From Parastagonospora avenae f. sp. tritici 18332-5 (lineage: Eukaryota; Ascomycota; Dothideomycetes; Pleosporales; Phaeosphaeriaceae), in assembly GCA_022559985.1 (NCBI GenBank), contig JAFJTR010000021.1, forward strand, positions 62,001 to 126,000: a stretch of 64,000 nucleotides of DNA. Direction: 5' to 3'. Position numbers and translations under genes: made by a program. The notes below the pieces were generated by a model. The model had not been told where the DNA came from. It did no database searches and saw nothing but the letters and a program-made list of their open reading frames with translations. How positions within the stretch are numbered: position 1 is the stretch's first letter; each line of letters starts with the position of its first letter. This document shows, piece by piece, positions 22,622 to 37,243 of this stretch.

Positions 22622-24400
22622 TGTCCCTGTAGCTGTCTGGGAATTTTAGCAGGCCTGACTACGGTAGTGATGCTGGGCATAGATGCGCTGTGCTAGCTCT
22701 TAAACTGTGAAGGGGTTATCATGTTTTTCGCATGACACAGAGCTGGGTTTTCACCAAGCCTGTGATCGATGTAGGATCATGGGTGCAATCCCAGTGGCTG
22801 AGTGCAATCTCAATCTATGCTCGCGAAGTGAGATGAAAAGACGGAGCGACCTATGTCTGTGGATAGCTGGTTGGGCTATTCCACAGCAGAATTAGCAGTC
22901 ACCATACATTATGAACATATTCTGTCACACTGGGGGTCGGCGGAAAGAGTTACTGTGCTGTTACGTTCTCCTTGCTTCCAGCACATCCGGTTCCGTCTCC
23001 TGAGCTCACAGCCTCCTGCATGCCTCGCCACCAAATCAACGACTTTGAAACCATTAGCGCTGATCATATAGCTTTGCATTCGTATGCTGTCCAACGCCAC
23101 AACCGCTGCATTAACCTGGAATAAGTGCAGCGTAATCAGACTCCACACAACGAAGCCTTCATCCACCGGGACAAGACTGGACAAGACAGCTTATACTACA
23201 CCAAGAACCTGGGCATGCAAGAAGTCGACGCACCCCAGATCCGGGGTGCAGTGCGGCTATTAGCATTTCTGCCACCTGAGAGCCGGTCACTATGGCGAAG
23301 TGGCTCACTCGCTTAACATGCAATTCTCCGGATCATCAGGAACTCAGGACTTCGATATTCTCCGGCTGTGCGCGTGGCTACGAAATTTTGTGCTTGCTAT
23401 GTGCTGAGATTGTGTTGAGGAGACGGCTGAAATGGTGCGGTGATAATGGTCATGCTATTATCGTGCGTATATGAAACGACATCGCGAATCGCCGCTTGCA
23501 GATTTATTACCACAATCCAGGCTATGCAGCCGGCTTCCTGGTAGAGTTGCTATCTTTGTCAGTTTGAGGGGGCGATGTAAAGTGCTCGATGCAATTTCTG
23601 CACGCGGCGAGAGCATTATCTCAACATGCTCAGTTACCGGTAATCAGGCACGACCTCGGAACGATACAGCCAGCGTGGCCCAAAAAGTGGATTCTGGATC
23701 CTACGAGTCGTTCTTCTAGATGAGATCTCGGTCGAATTCGACGAGTGATTCGATAAGTAACGCGTTAGTACAGTTTTCCCGATGATCACGAAGGGCTGGA
23801 ACGTGGCAGGGCGTGAGGCTCGGGAGACGATGCGCAGTTTCGAAACACGCGGTGCCGACGTCACGCAGAGCAGCGTCCCCACCCAACATCCTCCCTTCAT
23901 CTATGTTCGTTCCACCTTCCTCAGCTCGACTTGGCATCGAGAACACAACCTACGTAGCGAGTGCAGCTCTTCAGACATGCTAAGACACCTTCGCTACGCG
24001 TTGCGCCAGAATGTCGACAGTAAAGTGCCAAGTGATGCCGGCTGCGACCGCCACAAACGCTTCGTGCTGAGTGCCGGGACTAATTCACGGCTCCACGCTC
24101 TCGTATCTGCGCCAAGGTCTCCCAAGGCCTTCCAAGCCTCTCATTAACCGATGGGAAAACAAAAAGGCGGAAAGCTTGGCGTGAAATAAGAAAAGGGGAT
24201 CCGGTTGTGGCAGTAGTGAGTTCCATGAAAGGTTAGCAACTGTGGTCCTTCGAAACAAACCCCACAGCATCGATATTAAGAAATCTGCCCTAATGACTAT
24301 ATGGGACAGTTCCGGGCAGTGTGTTTCAAGAAGAAGCACCAATCATTATGCAAAGACTGAGAGGATTTTCTGGAATTTCCAAATCTGGCCCGCCTCCATT

Positions 24401-24617
24401 GGCTATCTTGTACTACTTTCGTCAGTGACGCTCTCGCATAGCCAAGACGAGTATATTATAGCCTCACATAACTGGTTCCCTGAATGAAGACTTGGCTACT
24501 TGCAGATAGATGACCGTAGCACTTTGCCATCATGCTGCCAGCAACCCTGACAAGAGACCCGAATAGCCGAAGATCGATCTTCATACCATGGTCCACAATG
24601 GCAACGAGAGCTATAAA
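24401..24617 (+). promoter_or_regulatory. xylanase promoter elements
   Basis: TATAAA at 24612-24617 lies about 115 bases before the xylanase ATG. Four GGCTA cores lie upstream: GGCTAT at 24401, its complement at 24438-24443, GGCTAC at 24494 and a complement at 24563-24568. The XlnR/Xyr1 activators of fungal xylanases bind GGCTAA-type sites. None here is the full consensus, so XlnR control is only suggested. Confidence 0.35.
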
Positions 24618-24627
24618 GACGGCTTGA

Positions 24628-25413
<786 letters not shown>

Positions 25414-26121
25414 GCGCTTGCTTAACACGGAGCAGATGGCTCAAACCTCCAGGCGGAGTACCATCCCAGATGCGTTTGAACTCGTCAGGAACATCAACGT
25501 TGGATGTTGGTTACCTTCTGTATATATCTTACCCTTTTATCAAAGCCAGCTTGCTGGTCATAAATTCATGTCAATATTGCTTGTCAACCTACTTTCACTG
25601 CGTGCAAACATGTAATGAAAAGTGCTCGACATGCCTTATGGGTGATGCTTGTCTTGTAAAATTGCTGCATTGACGCAATGACCTGTCAATTCATCAAAGT
25701 TGGATCACTTACCGCACGAGAGAAGCATCGGTGGGACAGCCCGTGTACTTACAACCGCAACGCTTGAGCAATGCAACTATAGAACCATTTAAGAGTATTC
25801 AAGTATACTGCATTTGCTTCTGCGTTATCAGTATGAATTTAAGAAATAATTCATCTCCGCACAGTTGGAAACCGGCACGGTCGAAGTCAAAAGTGTGAAG
25901 TGCTTCGGGTATATCATTATGCGTGACTACATATCCACAACTAGGTGTTTGCTCAGATTCTCCTAGTTGAAGAACAATCAAGAAGTCACTCTGATCCAAT
26001 CTTCGTCCTTGCAGCTCACTAAGTCATCACCATACTCAGCGTTATCTCAGCTAGTACTATGCAAAGCCAAACACCTCGAACCTCGTCAATCCATCGATAT
26101 CATACTCATCACGAATCGTGT
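25414..26121. other. intergenic, xylanase / MCM6 convergent
   Basis: 708 bases between the xylanase stop and the MCM6 stop. No gene supported. The genes are convergent, so this holds both 3' untranslated regions. Confidence 0.5.
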
Positions 26122-29096
26122 TTAAACCATGTCGTCAACCGGACAGTTAGGATGCAGAACATACATAACCTTGTCACTCGAGGTGGTCTCGCCTTGGTCA
26201 TCTGCGAGACCCTCTCCGCGGATAAGCATCAAGAATTGTTCCTGACATAATAGTTAGTATTTGCCGTGCTGCTCAATCAATGGTCGAAACATACCTTGAC
26301 AATCTTCTTGAGCACCTTCTTTGCTAACGCCCTCTCCGCCTCCATATCCTCCTGAGTCTCCAGCTGAGCTTCCTTCTGCTCGAGATACCAGACAAGAAGC
26401 TCTTCCTCATCAACACCATCTTGCGTCTCGTCTTGGTCTTCGCTAAGGCGCTTGACAAACATGTTGCGCATGGCGACATACTTGTCGTGTGTGATCTTGG
26501 TCTTCTCGCGAGGTGCAACAGCAGGCGTCGCTGTGCGGGCTCGAGAAGCATCTGGTTGGTCCTCGTCCATTGCGCCGCCATCGCCATCTTGGGCCTCCGC
26601 AGCCGCGGCAGCCGCCAGGACTGCCTCATCGTCTTCATCCTCGACTTCGATGTCGTCCTTCTCGACGGAGATAATCGATTGACGGAGGAGGTTGTAAGCT
26701 TCTTTGACAAAATCTGGGGTGATGTCGTTGACGCAATTGGCCTTTGCGATGGCTTCTGATAGACGAATCATACTTTCAAGCTGTCGAACGGTAATTCGGT
26801 AGCTGTTGCGTCCGATGCCACCTTGCGCATCGTCTGCCCTCAACTCCTTATACTTCTCGACCAATGTCTCCCTCGCTTCGTCTGAGAACTCTGGGCGGAA
26901 TGTTTTGGCGAAGCGGATGTACCGCTGCAGCTGTTCGGTACTGTACTCTGGTGTCACCGCTTCGTCACGGTCTTTGTGGATCGACACAATGTGCTCTGCA
27001 AGGTGGCGATCGACAGACTCATCACACTCGTCCAAGACGACGAAGAACAGATCAAAACGCGACATGATGGGTGCGGACATGTTGACGTTGGCGCGAAGTG
27101 TTGTCTTACGGTTATAGCGGCCACCAACTGGATTGGCTGCTGCCAAGATCGACGTGCGCGCGTTGAGCGTGGCCTGGATACCAGCTTTGGCGATGGAAAT
27201 TGTCTGCTGTTCCATGGCTTCGTGGATAGCGACCTGATCCGCAATATCCATCTTGTCAAATTCGTCGATGGCACAAATACCATTGTCGGCAAGCATGAGC
27301 GCACCAGCCTCGATGGTGAACTCGCCAGTCTCCTCATCTTTCACAACAGCTGCTGTGAGACCAGCAGCCGAGGACGCCTTACCAGACGTGTATACTGCAC
27401 GAGGTAAGAAGCTGCAGATGTATTTGAGAAATTGAGACTTCGAAGTCGAAGGATCGCCAACAATACAGATGTTGATGTCACCACGAAGAGCCATGCCCTC
27501 TGGCGTCTCTTTCGACACACCACCCATAAGTTGAAGTAGGAGACCCTTCTTGATGACTTGGTGGCCGTACACCATTGGTGCAATGGAGTCAACGAGTCGC
27601 ATGAAGATGTTGGGCTTGTGCACCATATCCTTCAAGTCTTGAATCTCAGACGCAGTGAGGGTGCCGAGGTACTCCTCCTGAGCCAACTCACCGCTGGCCG
27701 GATTCTGCTCGAGTTGACCTTGGCCAAGGGAACTGATAATATTGGTAGCTTGCCCAGTCAGATGGTGATTCGATGGTTGACCCGGAGTACTATTGTCTGG
27801 TGAGAGCATGCACGCCAGGAATGACATACGGTAGGTGAGATCGCGAACGCCAAGAGCTTTGAGACCGCTCACACCAGTGCCACCCGCATCATTGCCACGG
27901 CTGGCGTTTGACGTATCCCTCATTGCCTGTGGCCGAACACCTGGAACACGGAATTGGCTGACGTCTGGTATGACAATGACGGTGCCTGTGAAGATGCACT
28001 TTTCACCGGCTTTGGCGCGATCGACCATCTCTCCTCTGAGAATAACATCCATTGTGCGTGGCATGCTTCCAGTGGGAATCTCCGAACTATTCTCCTGTAT
28101 ACGAACTTTCTGCCAGTCGACGAAAGTGGATTGTCTGATGTCCAGGCGCCAACCTTCCCTATTCATACATGTGCTGTTTGGGCATTGTGTCGGTTCCGTG
28201 TACTTGAAGGTCTGTTCGACATTGGGTACAACGGTGTTGCAGGCTTCGCAGATGAAGGTAGCCATCGACAACTCTGGCCTGACTTCGGAAGTGCGAGTGG
28301 CAGTTCCTGATATTGACAATAGCTGCCCAATGGAAGTTGTTCGTAACTGGCGAATGCGGGAGATGAGGGGCAAATTGTAGAAAGCCAGGGTGAACACTTT
28401 GTCTGTCTGTTGGTTTGAGGTCTGATCGTTTTGGTTGTCGGTCGCAGAATTACCAGCGTTGGAAGCATCAGTTCCTGAGATGGTCGACGTCGGCTGGCGA
28501 TGCTGGCGGAAGTATACTGGCTCGTACTTTGCGATGACGTTGTGGAGAGCTCTGGTCATGTAAGGCAGGAAGCGATAGTATTCGCTGGCGATTGCTTTAG
28601 CCAGAACACCATCTTCGTGGCTATCGAGGTGTGTGTAATCGACGTAGAGTGTAGACAGGCCCCAGAGCCTCATGCCCCTGACCTGCGCAATGTAGTACTT
28701 GTCAGTGGTTTGAATGCTCGACGCGGGTAGTGCCGAAGACGGTATCTCCTCTGTGAATCTATGAAAAGTCAGTGAAAGCTATTATCAAGGATGTCGTAGA
28801 GCTCACGTCTCGAGAAACTCCTGGAATCGAAGTGACAGCGTTTCTCCCGTCACATCGACAACCCTAGGTACGTCGGTTCGCGGTCCATTAGTCCGTCTCC
28901 CTGGTACCCTAGCACCTACGACCTCGTCATCTGGAAATCCCTCGACATCGCTGTTTGCACCGTTGCTTTCTGAGGGAGGTCCGCGAGGTCTGGCAGAAGA
29001 AGAGCGCATTCGCGGTGTGCGTCCAGGAATGCCCGCATCGCTCGAGGGCGTCGGTGCCGCATCCGAATTGAGTACAGTGTCCAGTAGAGACGACAT
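26122..29096 (-). CDS. MCM6, replicative helicase subunit
   Basis: 957-residue subunit of the MCM2-7 helicase, loaded at replication origins. Three exons: 28807-29096, 26295-28758 and 26122-26241. The last intron has a TACTAAC branch site. Zinc-binding cysteines sit at about 267, 270, 289 and 294. The MCM6-specific block (E/I)PTGSMPRTMDVILRGE follows, then Walker A GDPSTSKS at 531-538, Walker B CAIDEFDKMD at 592-601 and the arginine finger SRFD near 663. An acidic linker (about 790-850) precedes the winged-helix C-terminus, which the third exon completes with HPNCPVDDM, matching Mcm6 endings. The N-terminal ~75 residues are Ser/Pro/Arg-rich with candidate CDK/DDK sites. Nuclear. Confidence 0.96.
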
Positions 29097-29604
29097 GATG
29101 TGTGCGTGAAGTGTATTGTGTCGTTGCGGGGCGTCGAGACTGAAGACAGTGTTTTGGCGCGGGGGCTTGTCAACACGCGAAACGCGGGTCGCGCTGGCCG
29201 AATCGGGAAGTCGAAGTACCTGGTGCGTGCACCATCACTAAAGACACCAAACATGGCCATCATCAGGGAGCTTCTCAACGTCTCCAGTAACAGCATTGGC
29301 TACGGTGATGCGTATACCTGGAGGCGCTTGGCAATACTACACGCAACGAGGACGTCCCGCACAGTCACACGTAGGCATTAGGGGTATCAATCAATAATGC
29401 ATTCGTCGTCGTAATCTAGGCTGAGGTGGCTACAATGAAAGGGTATATAGCTTATCCATCCATCCGAAAAGAACAAAAACAAGCCCCGAAGAGCAAGCAG
29501 AAACGCCAAACAATGCTGTCATGCTGCCACGTCGTAATCCCCACCAACAACAAAGCCCATCGCTCTACACTCACCCAACCACCACCGCGCACAGTCACCA
29601 GCAA
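29097..29604. other. intergenic upstream of MCM6
   Basis: 508 bases between the MCM6 start and the stop of the SUN-domain gene, both on the minus strand. No gene seen. Promoter of MCM6. Confidence 0.5.
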
Positions 29605-31884
29605 CTACTGCACCGGGTCGTTGAGACGCACCCCATACTGGTGATCCTCAGCGGCGTCTTTCCCATGGAGACGCACCCGGTACAGACAGGTGTGGTCAGC
29701 ACCCCAGTTGCTGGTGACCCGGAGCATGGCCTTAGAGACCGGCACCGAGCTTGGGACGTCGAGATCAAACGTCTGTTGGTGGTTGGACGCGTGAATGTTG
29801 TACCTGAAGGAACCCAGGCAGGACCAGCCTGCCGGACCCTCCTGGCACGAACCTTCACGATCCGAGCCTTGCGACTCGACAATTTGATCCGTCTCGACCC
29901 AGAGCTCGATGGTGCGCGGGGCGTTGGTGATCTTCTTGCTAGGCATCATCGACATTGGCAGGTGCTCGATGGTGACCTGCTGCGGGAAGACCGGCCGAGC
30001 CAGGGCGACAGTGAGCTGAGCTTGCCCACTCATCGTAGGGTTGGGTGCCGCGCACCAGCAGTCGCCAGGTTCTTCCCATCTATCGAGGGCAGCCTTTGGT
30101 GGGTTGCGGTATCGGGAGAACAGTAGTCGTCCCAAGGAACCCCATGGGCTCGGACTATCGAGGAAAGTGGCGGACGTGAGGGTAGGGATGACGACAGCGC
30201 CGAGACCAGGCGAGAAGTGGTTTACCTTCTGGAGGTTGAGCTCGTAGTTGGTGAGCAGGTTGCTTTGTGCCAGAGTGTGAAGTCGGATGGAATCAATCAT
30301 GGCTTTTTTGGCTTCTGCCTGAGCAATAGCCTTGATTTGGGAGGCTTGACCTTGGATCGCTTGATCCACCTTCTCATCAACTTGAGTTGCCATCGTGTCA
30401 TAGTGCCTCTGGACCAGGTTCATGAACTCCTCGCGGGAGACTGCCTCCGGGCGCACATCTGACGGCGAGCCCTTAGATATACCTCCAAAGATGTCACGGA
30501 GCTTGTCTTCGTTGCGCTTGAGGAATTCGGTCCATTCTGCGTCGCCTCCAGAAGACTTGACTTTGCTAATAAGGGCACTCCAGAATTCATCCGTGACTTC
30601 ACGCCTGCCATCTGGGAGGGTGCGAACAACCATGTTCTCTGGCAGATGTTGGTTGAGCTTAGCGATGGTGTCGTCCATGTTCTCGATGCGACTGTCGAAT
30701 TCGTTGTAGATCTTCTTCATGCGAGACCACAGGTAGTTGTCATCAATGGTTCCGTCGCCCCTCTTGAACTCGTCCATGTTTTGCTTAGTCTTCTCTGGAC
30801 GCTTAGCAGGCATGACCCATTCTGCGACATCATAGTACGCGGTGGAAATCCGGTTGCTGAATGCAGTAGCCATACCAGGTCGGGTAGTGGAGTTGGGGTC
30901 TTGGTTCGAGGTCATGAGTTGAACAAGTCCAAAGCCAATAGCGAGCAAGCCAGCCGCGCAGACCAATGTCCAGAAGAGCGGATTGAAGTATCGCTCCCAG
31001 AACCACTTGTCATCGTCCTTGAGACCTGGCTCGACATTACCAAGCCACTCGTCCAGGTGAGGGTCGGCGGTTCGCTGCTGAGAAGGCTGCTTGCGGGGCT
31101 TGTTGCGGAGCAAAGTAGGACCCTCTCGCTCTTCTGCAAGCGGCTCGTTGGCAGACTGATGAATGCCGTTCTTTGGGACGGGCGTTGCCTGCTTAGGTGG
31201 TTGCTGCTGGACGCGCTCGATCTCGACTGCGACCTCGACTTCTTCCTCCTCTTGCACGTTGGCGTGAGTCTGACGGTGGCGAGTTCTGTTGGTCTGCCAG
31301 AGTGGCTTAGCAAAGACCTCTGCAGATGGTGATCGAGCAGCAGCTTGGCGTAGGGGTCGAAAGAGCATGCCAGCTTCGTGGACGGGGCCGAAGGACTTGG
31401 AAGTATTGCCGACAGATGCTGACAAATCGTTCTCGCTAGGGGCAAGGTCCTCACTGTCCATGAATGAAAGACCTGGTGGCATCGGTGTGTGAGCTTCGAG
31501 CTCGGGTGAAGAGGAACGCTGGGGAGTGCGGCCGTTGAGAGCACCACTCATGCGCGGAGTCTCGTCGCCAAGCTCATCGGCGTCGTCTTCTTCGTCTTCT
31601 TCGTCTTCTTCGTCGCGCGCAGCATCCTCACCGCGCTGGTTCTGAAAGGCCTGCGCAAACCCGGTAGCGGAGATTGACAGCTCTTCTGCGGCTCCAACAC
31701 GACCGCTTGCACCGTAGGCGTTGGACTTGCGCGGCTTGACTTTGGTGAGGGGGCCTTTCTTGCGCTGCCTAGTTCCGCCGTTGGTCATAGTGGTGACGAC
31801 AGACTGGCCCGTGACTGAGCCTGCTTGAGACAGGCGCGCAGAGCGGCGGGCAGGCGTTGCACCCATACCTCCAAGTTGAGACAT
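29605..31884 (-). CDS. SUN-domain (Sad1/UNC-84) inner nuclear membrane protein
   Basis: 759-residue single-exon protein. The N-terminal ~300 residues are basic then acidic, with an Asp/Glu run encoded by CTTCTTCGT-type repeats near 31590-31620, and would face the nucleoplasm. A membrane segment (WTLVCAAGLLAIGFGLVQLM) lies at about 303-325. A helical stalk follows to about 520. The SUN domain fills about 565-750, with LTSATFLDSPSPWG at its start and TSNWGADHTCLYRVRLHG near its end. SUN proteins pair with KASH proteins to link nucleus to cytoskeleton and, in fungi, tether the spindle pole body. The start is set at MSQLGG because the open frame upstream (to 32214) reads like a pyrimidine-rich leader, not protein. 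Confidence 0.9.
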   Translation of the reverse strand: MSQLGGMGATPARRSARLSQAGSVTGQSVVTTMTNGGTRQRKKGPLTKVKPRKSNAYGASGRVGAAEELSISATGFAQAFQNQRGEDAARDEEDEEDEEDDADELGDETPRMSGALNGRTPQRSSSPELEAHTPMPPGLSFMDSEDLAPSENDLSASVGNTSKSFGPVHEAGMLFRPLRQAAARSPSAEVFAKPLWQTNRTRHRQTHANVQEEEEVEVAVEIERVQQQPPKQATPVPKNGIHQSANEPLAEEREGPTLLRNKPRKQPSQQRTADPHLDEWLGNVEPGLKDDDKWFWERYFNPLFWTLVCAAGLLAIGFGLVQLMTSNQDPNSTTRPGMATAFSNRISTAYYDVAEWVMPAKRPEKTKQNMDEFKRGDGTIDDNYLWSRMKKIYNEFDSRIENMDDTIAKLNQHLPENMVVRTLPDGRREVTDEFWSALISKVKSSGGDAEWTEFLKRNEDKLRDIFGGISKGSPSDVRPEAVSREEFMNLVQRHYDTMATQVDEKVDQAIQGQASQIKAIAQAEAKKAMIDSIRLHTLAQSNLLTNYELNLQKVNHFSPGLGAVVIPTLTSATFLDSPSPWGSLGRLLFSRYRNPPKAALDRWEEPGDCWCAAPNPTMSGQAQLTVALARPVFPQQVTIEHLPMSMMPSKKITNAPRTIELWVETDQIVESQGSDREGSCQEGPAGWSCLGSFRYNIHASNHQQTFDLDVPSSVPVSKAMLRVTSNWGADHTCLYRVRLHGKDAAEDHQYGVRLNDPVQ

Positions 31885-33595
31885 GGCGTAGGCTGAAGGA
31901 TTGGAGAAATGTGAAAGGGGTGAGAATAGCTTTTGGTTGTTGCAGGAGCGAAGCTTGGAATTTGTGCCTTCGCAAGTGTGAGTTGTTTGTAGGTTGGAAG
32001 ATACAAGTGATGGAGAAATTGGGTTGAAGAAAATTGCTGAAAGTTGAGTTTTGGACTCGACAATAGTAGCGGCGTTGAAATCGCGAAAAGTCAAGGTGAA
32101 TAACAACAACAATAACAAACAATTGCGGGAGCTGGGAGAGCCCCGTAGAAAATTGAAGAGACGTTGCTGGGTGAAGGTGGAAAGGCAGTGTTGTCGAGTG
32201 TGCTCGGTGCACACGCGATGTCTTCACCTCGAGCAACAGGGATATCTAAAAGGGCTTACCTCAGGTTGGGAACTCAATTCCGTCGTTCTATTGATCGCAG
32301 GCAACGAAATAGAGTCCGAACACCCTCCTCTTGCTCTTGAACGTCGCAAATGCAGTCTTGTGAACGGTGGATTCCAAGGCGGTGTCCGTAAACACGTGTT
32401 AGACGCGTCGAAGACGGCCGTGGCGCAACACTCCCAGTGGTCTAAACGACTCTTTCAAAGTTTCAGTCTGTCGATGTGTAGTCCGCGACCATTTTTATGC
32501 GCGCGAACGATGCTATGGATGTATGTGGATGGGAAAGTTGGGGTGGTAGTGAAGTTCGAACATGGAGAAAGCGCGTTTTGCGCAGGGATCACCGGAAGCA
32601 GAAACTAGCGCACTGACAACACAAAGCAGAGCACTGACTTGTCCCATTATTGCGACGACGAGAACAAGAGACGGACGCGATGGAGAACTTCGTGTTGTGG
32701 GAGTCTGAATTCCGATCTGACGTCTAGCTCGAGAGATGCATGGATGGGCCGGCCTCATGCACTGTGGGGAGCGGACCCTGATCAAAACTAGGTACCACTG
32801 TTGAGCTCGTTCTCCCGCCTGCGTCGCCTGTGTTTGCCCGTTGTGCCACAAAGCCTTGCGCTTGACGGAAACGTCACCTGGGCTAGTTCCTGAGCATTTG
32901 AGAGGCGCAACTGAAAGGATACCGTTCGAGCTGCGAAGGTGCCTCAAGGTGTCCTAAATTTGAGCAGATATCAAATGGCTTCCAAGGTTGCTTCTGCAGG
33001 TACGACTGTGAACATGGCTCAACACCAAATTTTGTCACAGTCCGCAAGTATGGGGACGAGGCTGTGACACGTGATCCACTTTAGAGCCCCCGGCCGTATA
33101 TCACCATACTTCCTAAGTATGTGTATAGCTTCAAGCTCCTTGAAGAACCCATTTGCAGATGAAGGGTACCATGTACAGGATATTTCAACAGCAGACCCAC
33201 CTCTTCGTCACCTTGACTTGTTAAGGGACCTGACTTGTGCTGGTGACGAAGCCCTGGACCCCTCGCATCTTAACTACGCCCTACTACTTCCCGATTCACT
33301 CGACCTACCCTGAACGAGCATTTAAAATGAGACGAGCTGCGTAATCAAGGCCGTGTTCTCATCGAAGGCGTGCCTCAGGTACACATTGTGATCGGTGCTT
33401 GGCCGTCTAGATAGGGAACTGCATCCGCCATTGGCAATTAGCGCGGGATGGCTTGCGCCTCCAGCGCGTGTTCCCAGGTTTTTATATCGGCGTAACATCC
33501 CAGCGGTCCTCACAGCTCAGATACATATCGCTCAAGCGCTTTCAATCACGCCTGCAGAACCTTGACTTTCCCACAAGAAAGCCCATTGATTCAAG
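31885..33595. other. intergenic, divergent SUN gene / epimerase
   Basis: 1.7 kb without a supported gene. An AAC-rich microsatellite-like stretch lies near 32100-32125. The first ~350 bases probably contain the SUN gene leader. A pyrimidine-rich stretch precedes the epimerase start. Confidence 0.5.
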
Positions 33596-34842
<1,247 letters not shown>

Positions 34843-35096
34843 GTATGTGTGGACACTTGAATGACTTGGTGGACGGCAATATAGCGATGAAGATACCGAA
34901 TATAGATCTCACTACATAATAGTCACAGACGTACATATCTTGAAACTTGACACAACATGGTACTGTGCCAGTTAGGACGTGGTGCTTCTTTTTGTTCTAT
35001 GCCAATGCAGGCTTGGTCATCTAGATGTTTACCAGATACACCATTCTTCTCCAGGATATTAGTCCCACGCAGTACGATGCGCCATACAATATGAGC

Positions 35097-36748
35097 CTAT
35101 CGCACAACCGCGCCCTTGAGCGTCGGGATACTGCACAAGCCCTCCTTCGTCCTCAACTTCGCAACACCGCTCTTCTTCTCCGCACCCTCGCCTGCCAACT
35201 GTGGAACAACACCAACATCGAAACCGACCTCGAGTCCATCCGTCGTCGTGAAGCCAGGCTGGATCATCTCCCAGACCTTCTTCTTCGGGTTCAGCACAGG
35301 CTCTGGCTCGCCCTCCCAGCCCTCAAAGTATATCCTGTCACCAGCCTTGGCTCCCTCGGGTGGGTTGACCAGTTCCACAGGTCCCTTGTGCGAGTCCTCG
35401 CCCTCTGCGACTCTGGGTGACGCAGCGAGGACCATGGCGCATGACTTGACGCCGCGCATGGTCACGGGCTTGAGGTTGCATACGGCGACGATGTTGCGGT
35501 TTTGCATCTCTGCCAGCGGGATCAGGCCGTTGAGACCTGAGCACACGGTTCGCACGACCTGGCCTTCATATTCGGAAGTGTTGTCGGTGCCGGGGGCGTC
35601 GCCGCAGGCAATGGTGGAGACGAAGAGGGAGTCGGCGTTGGGGTGGGTTTCGGCTTTGAGAATGTGGCCAACGCGGAGGTCGATGAGAGCGGGAGAGAGG
35701 GGCTTTTCTATGGGTGCGCTGGAGCATTGTTAGTTGTGTGGTTGTAGATGGAGAGGCACAGGCAGACGTACGCTTTCTGGGGCTTGGGCTTCTTCTCCTT
35801 CTTCTCTTTCTTCTGGGTTGGCGCACCCTCTGGCGCGCCACCTGAAGCAGACTTGCCTGTGACGGTGCCCGCGACAGCATCGCCAGCTGCTTGTGTCAGA
35901 CCCTTGGCCTTCTCCTTCGCGCTCTTGCCGCCCTGTCCACCCTTGCTGGCGCCCTGCTCGCCGGTCATGGTCGTCGGTGTGGCGCCAGAAGCCACTGCGT
36001 TAGCAGCAGCAGCCTCCTTCTCCTTCTTCTTGCGCTCCTTCTCGGCCTTCGCATCTACTGGCTTGATCTTGAAGACGATGTTGTCGAGCTCAACGTTGGC
36101 CTTCTCGTCGAGCTTTAGTCCGAACAGCGGCGAGTTCTGGACAAAGTCGACATGGCGAACGATGTGGTGGTATCCCTGCTCGCCGGTCCTCTCCTCTGCG
36201 CTCCATTTTGACACGACTGGCGCAAGCTTCTGGTAGATGGCGATGTCGGCAACGGAGGGCTTTGCGCCGAGCAGTGTCGTTCGGCTTGAGAGATGTGTGT
36301 TGAGTGACGACAGGCGCTCGGAGGACTTGGCAGCGTCCTCAGAAGACGAGGCAACGTGCGAGGCGGTGATGAGCCATTGGCTGAGCTCAGCTTTCTCGGC
36401 GTCGGTGTATGTGACCTCGGGGAAGAGGGTTTGGGAGGCCTTGACAGCGTCTGTCTCGGCGCCCGCGTTGTCCGGGGCGTGGGTCTTGAGGAAAGTGATC
36501 AGGCTCTCGTCGAGGGTTGAGCTGGACATGGTGGGCAGGAATGTTCGTTGGAAGAAGTCGATGGCAAGCGGGCGTAGTGGGGTAAAGAAATTATTGGGCG
36601 CGGTGGTGGGGGCGGCGGTAGCTGCAGTTCTGCGGAAATTCTGAGCTGAGCTTGGGACGGGTGTTGGCGGAACAGGTCTCGGGCGCAACAATTGAGATGT
36701 TCTGGTGCGAAAGAAGGGCGCAGCAGAAGAGAGCCTGTGTATCCGCAT
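35097..36748 (-). CDS. ARC1/AIMP1-type aminoacyl-tRNA synthetase cofactor
   Basis: tRNA-binding cofactor, 532 residues from the first Met (36748) or 459 from the internal Met (36529, MSSSTLDES). Exons 35772-36748 and 35097-35718. The N-terminal half is a GST-C-like helical domain that docks synthetases in yeast Arc1. A Lys/Ala-rich basic linker (about residues 270-370 of the long form) follows. The C-terminal EMAP-II/tRNA-binding OB-fold has the order LRVGHILKAETHPNADSLF, VCSGLNGLIPLAEMQNR and NLKPVTMRGVKS. The residues between the two Mets are Arg/Pro/Ser-rich with almost no acidic residues and look like a mitochondrial presequence, so two start sites may give two locations. Convergent with the epimerase. 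Confidence 0.88.
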
Positions 36749-37243
36749 GTCCAGTACTGAGTCAAATGCAGGTCCACCAGAAATGACTGCAGTGGCGGGG
36801 CAGCTCCAAAGCCTGAGCTCCTACACGCACGAGCCATCGTGTCGAAGTCTGGGACGTCTCTGGCGGATGCAAATTCCAGTCTTCATTCGAGTCATTATGA
36901 TTCCAGCAGTACCAGGTACCATCGCAAATTTCAGTTATGCATCCCATTACAGCGTCCTCATTGGGTCATTTTGAAGAGCTGTTAGCCATATCGTGTATGA
37001 AGATGAACTCAGGGCACGGAGAACAGTCGTCATGGCCCAGATGACTTGAAGGTAACGATGAATCGAACATGTTTCGCTCAACTACACGTTGGGCCCTCGT
37101 ATGACTTGTGAAGCAGGCACGAAATGACGTGTTTTGTTTGCTGCCTGTATTTGCCCCGCGTCGCGTAAGTTACATAAACCGTGAAGCTCTCAACTCCAAA
37201 GCATCAAGCACCCCGCAGCTCCACAACTCCAGCAACAACCACA
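36749..37243. other. divergent intergenic ARC1 / UCH
   Basis: 495 bases between start codons of divergent genes. No gene seen. It carries both promoters. Confidence 0.4.

Noticed and set aside
30646..31332. 228-codon plus-strand frame inside the SUN gene
   Set aside because: Leu/Val-rich shadow with no domain; the minus-strand SUN protein is clear.
31885..32214. Extended N-terminus of the SUN protein with a Leu run
   Set aside because: Reads as translated pyrimidine-rich leader; MSQLGG begins the protein-like part.
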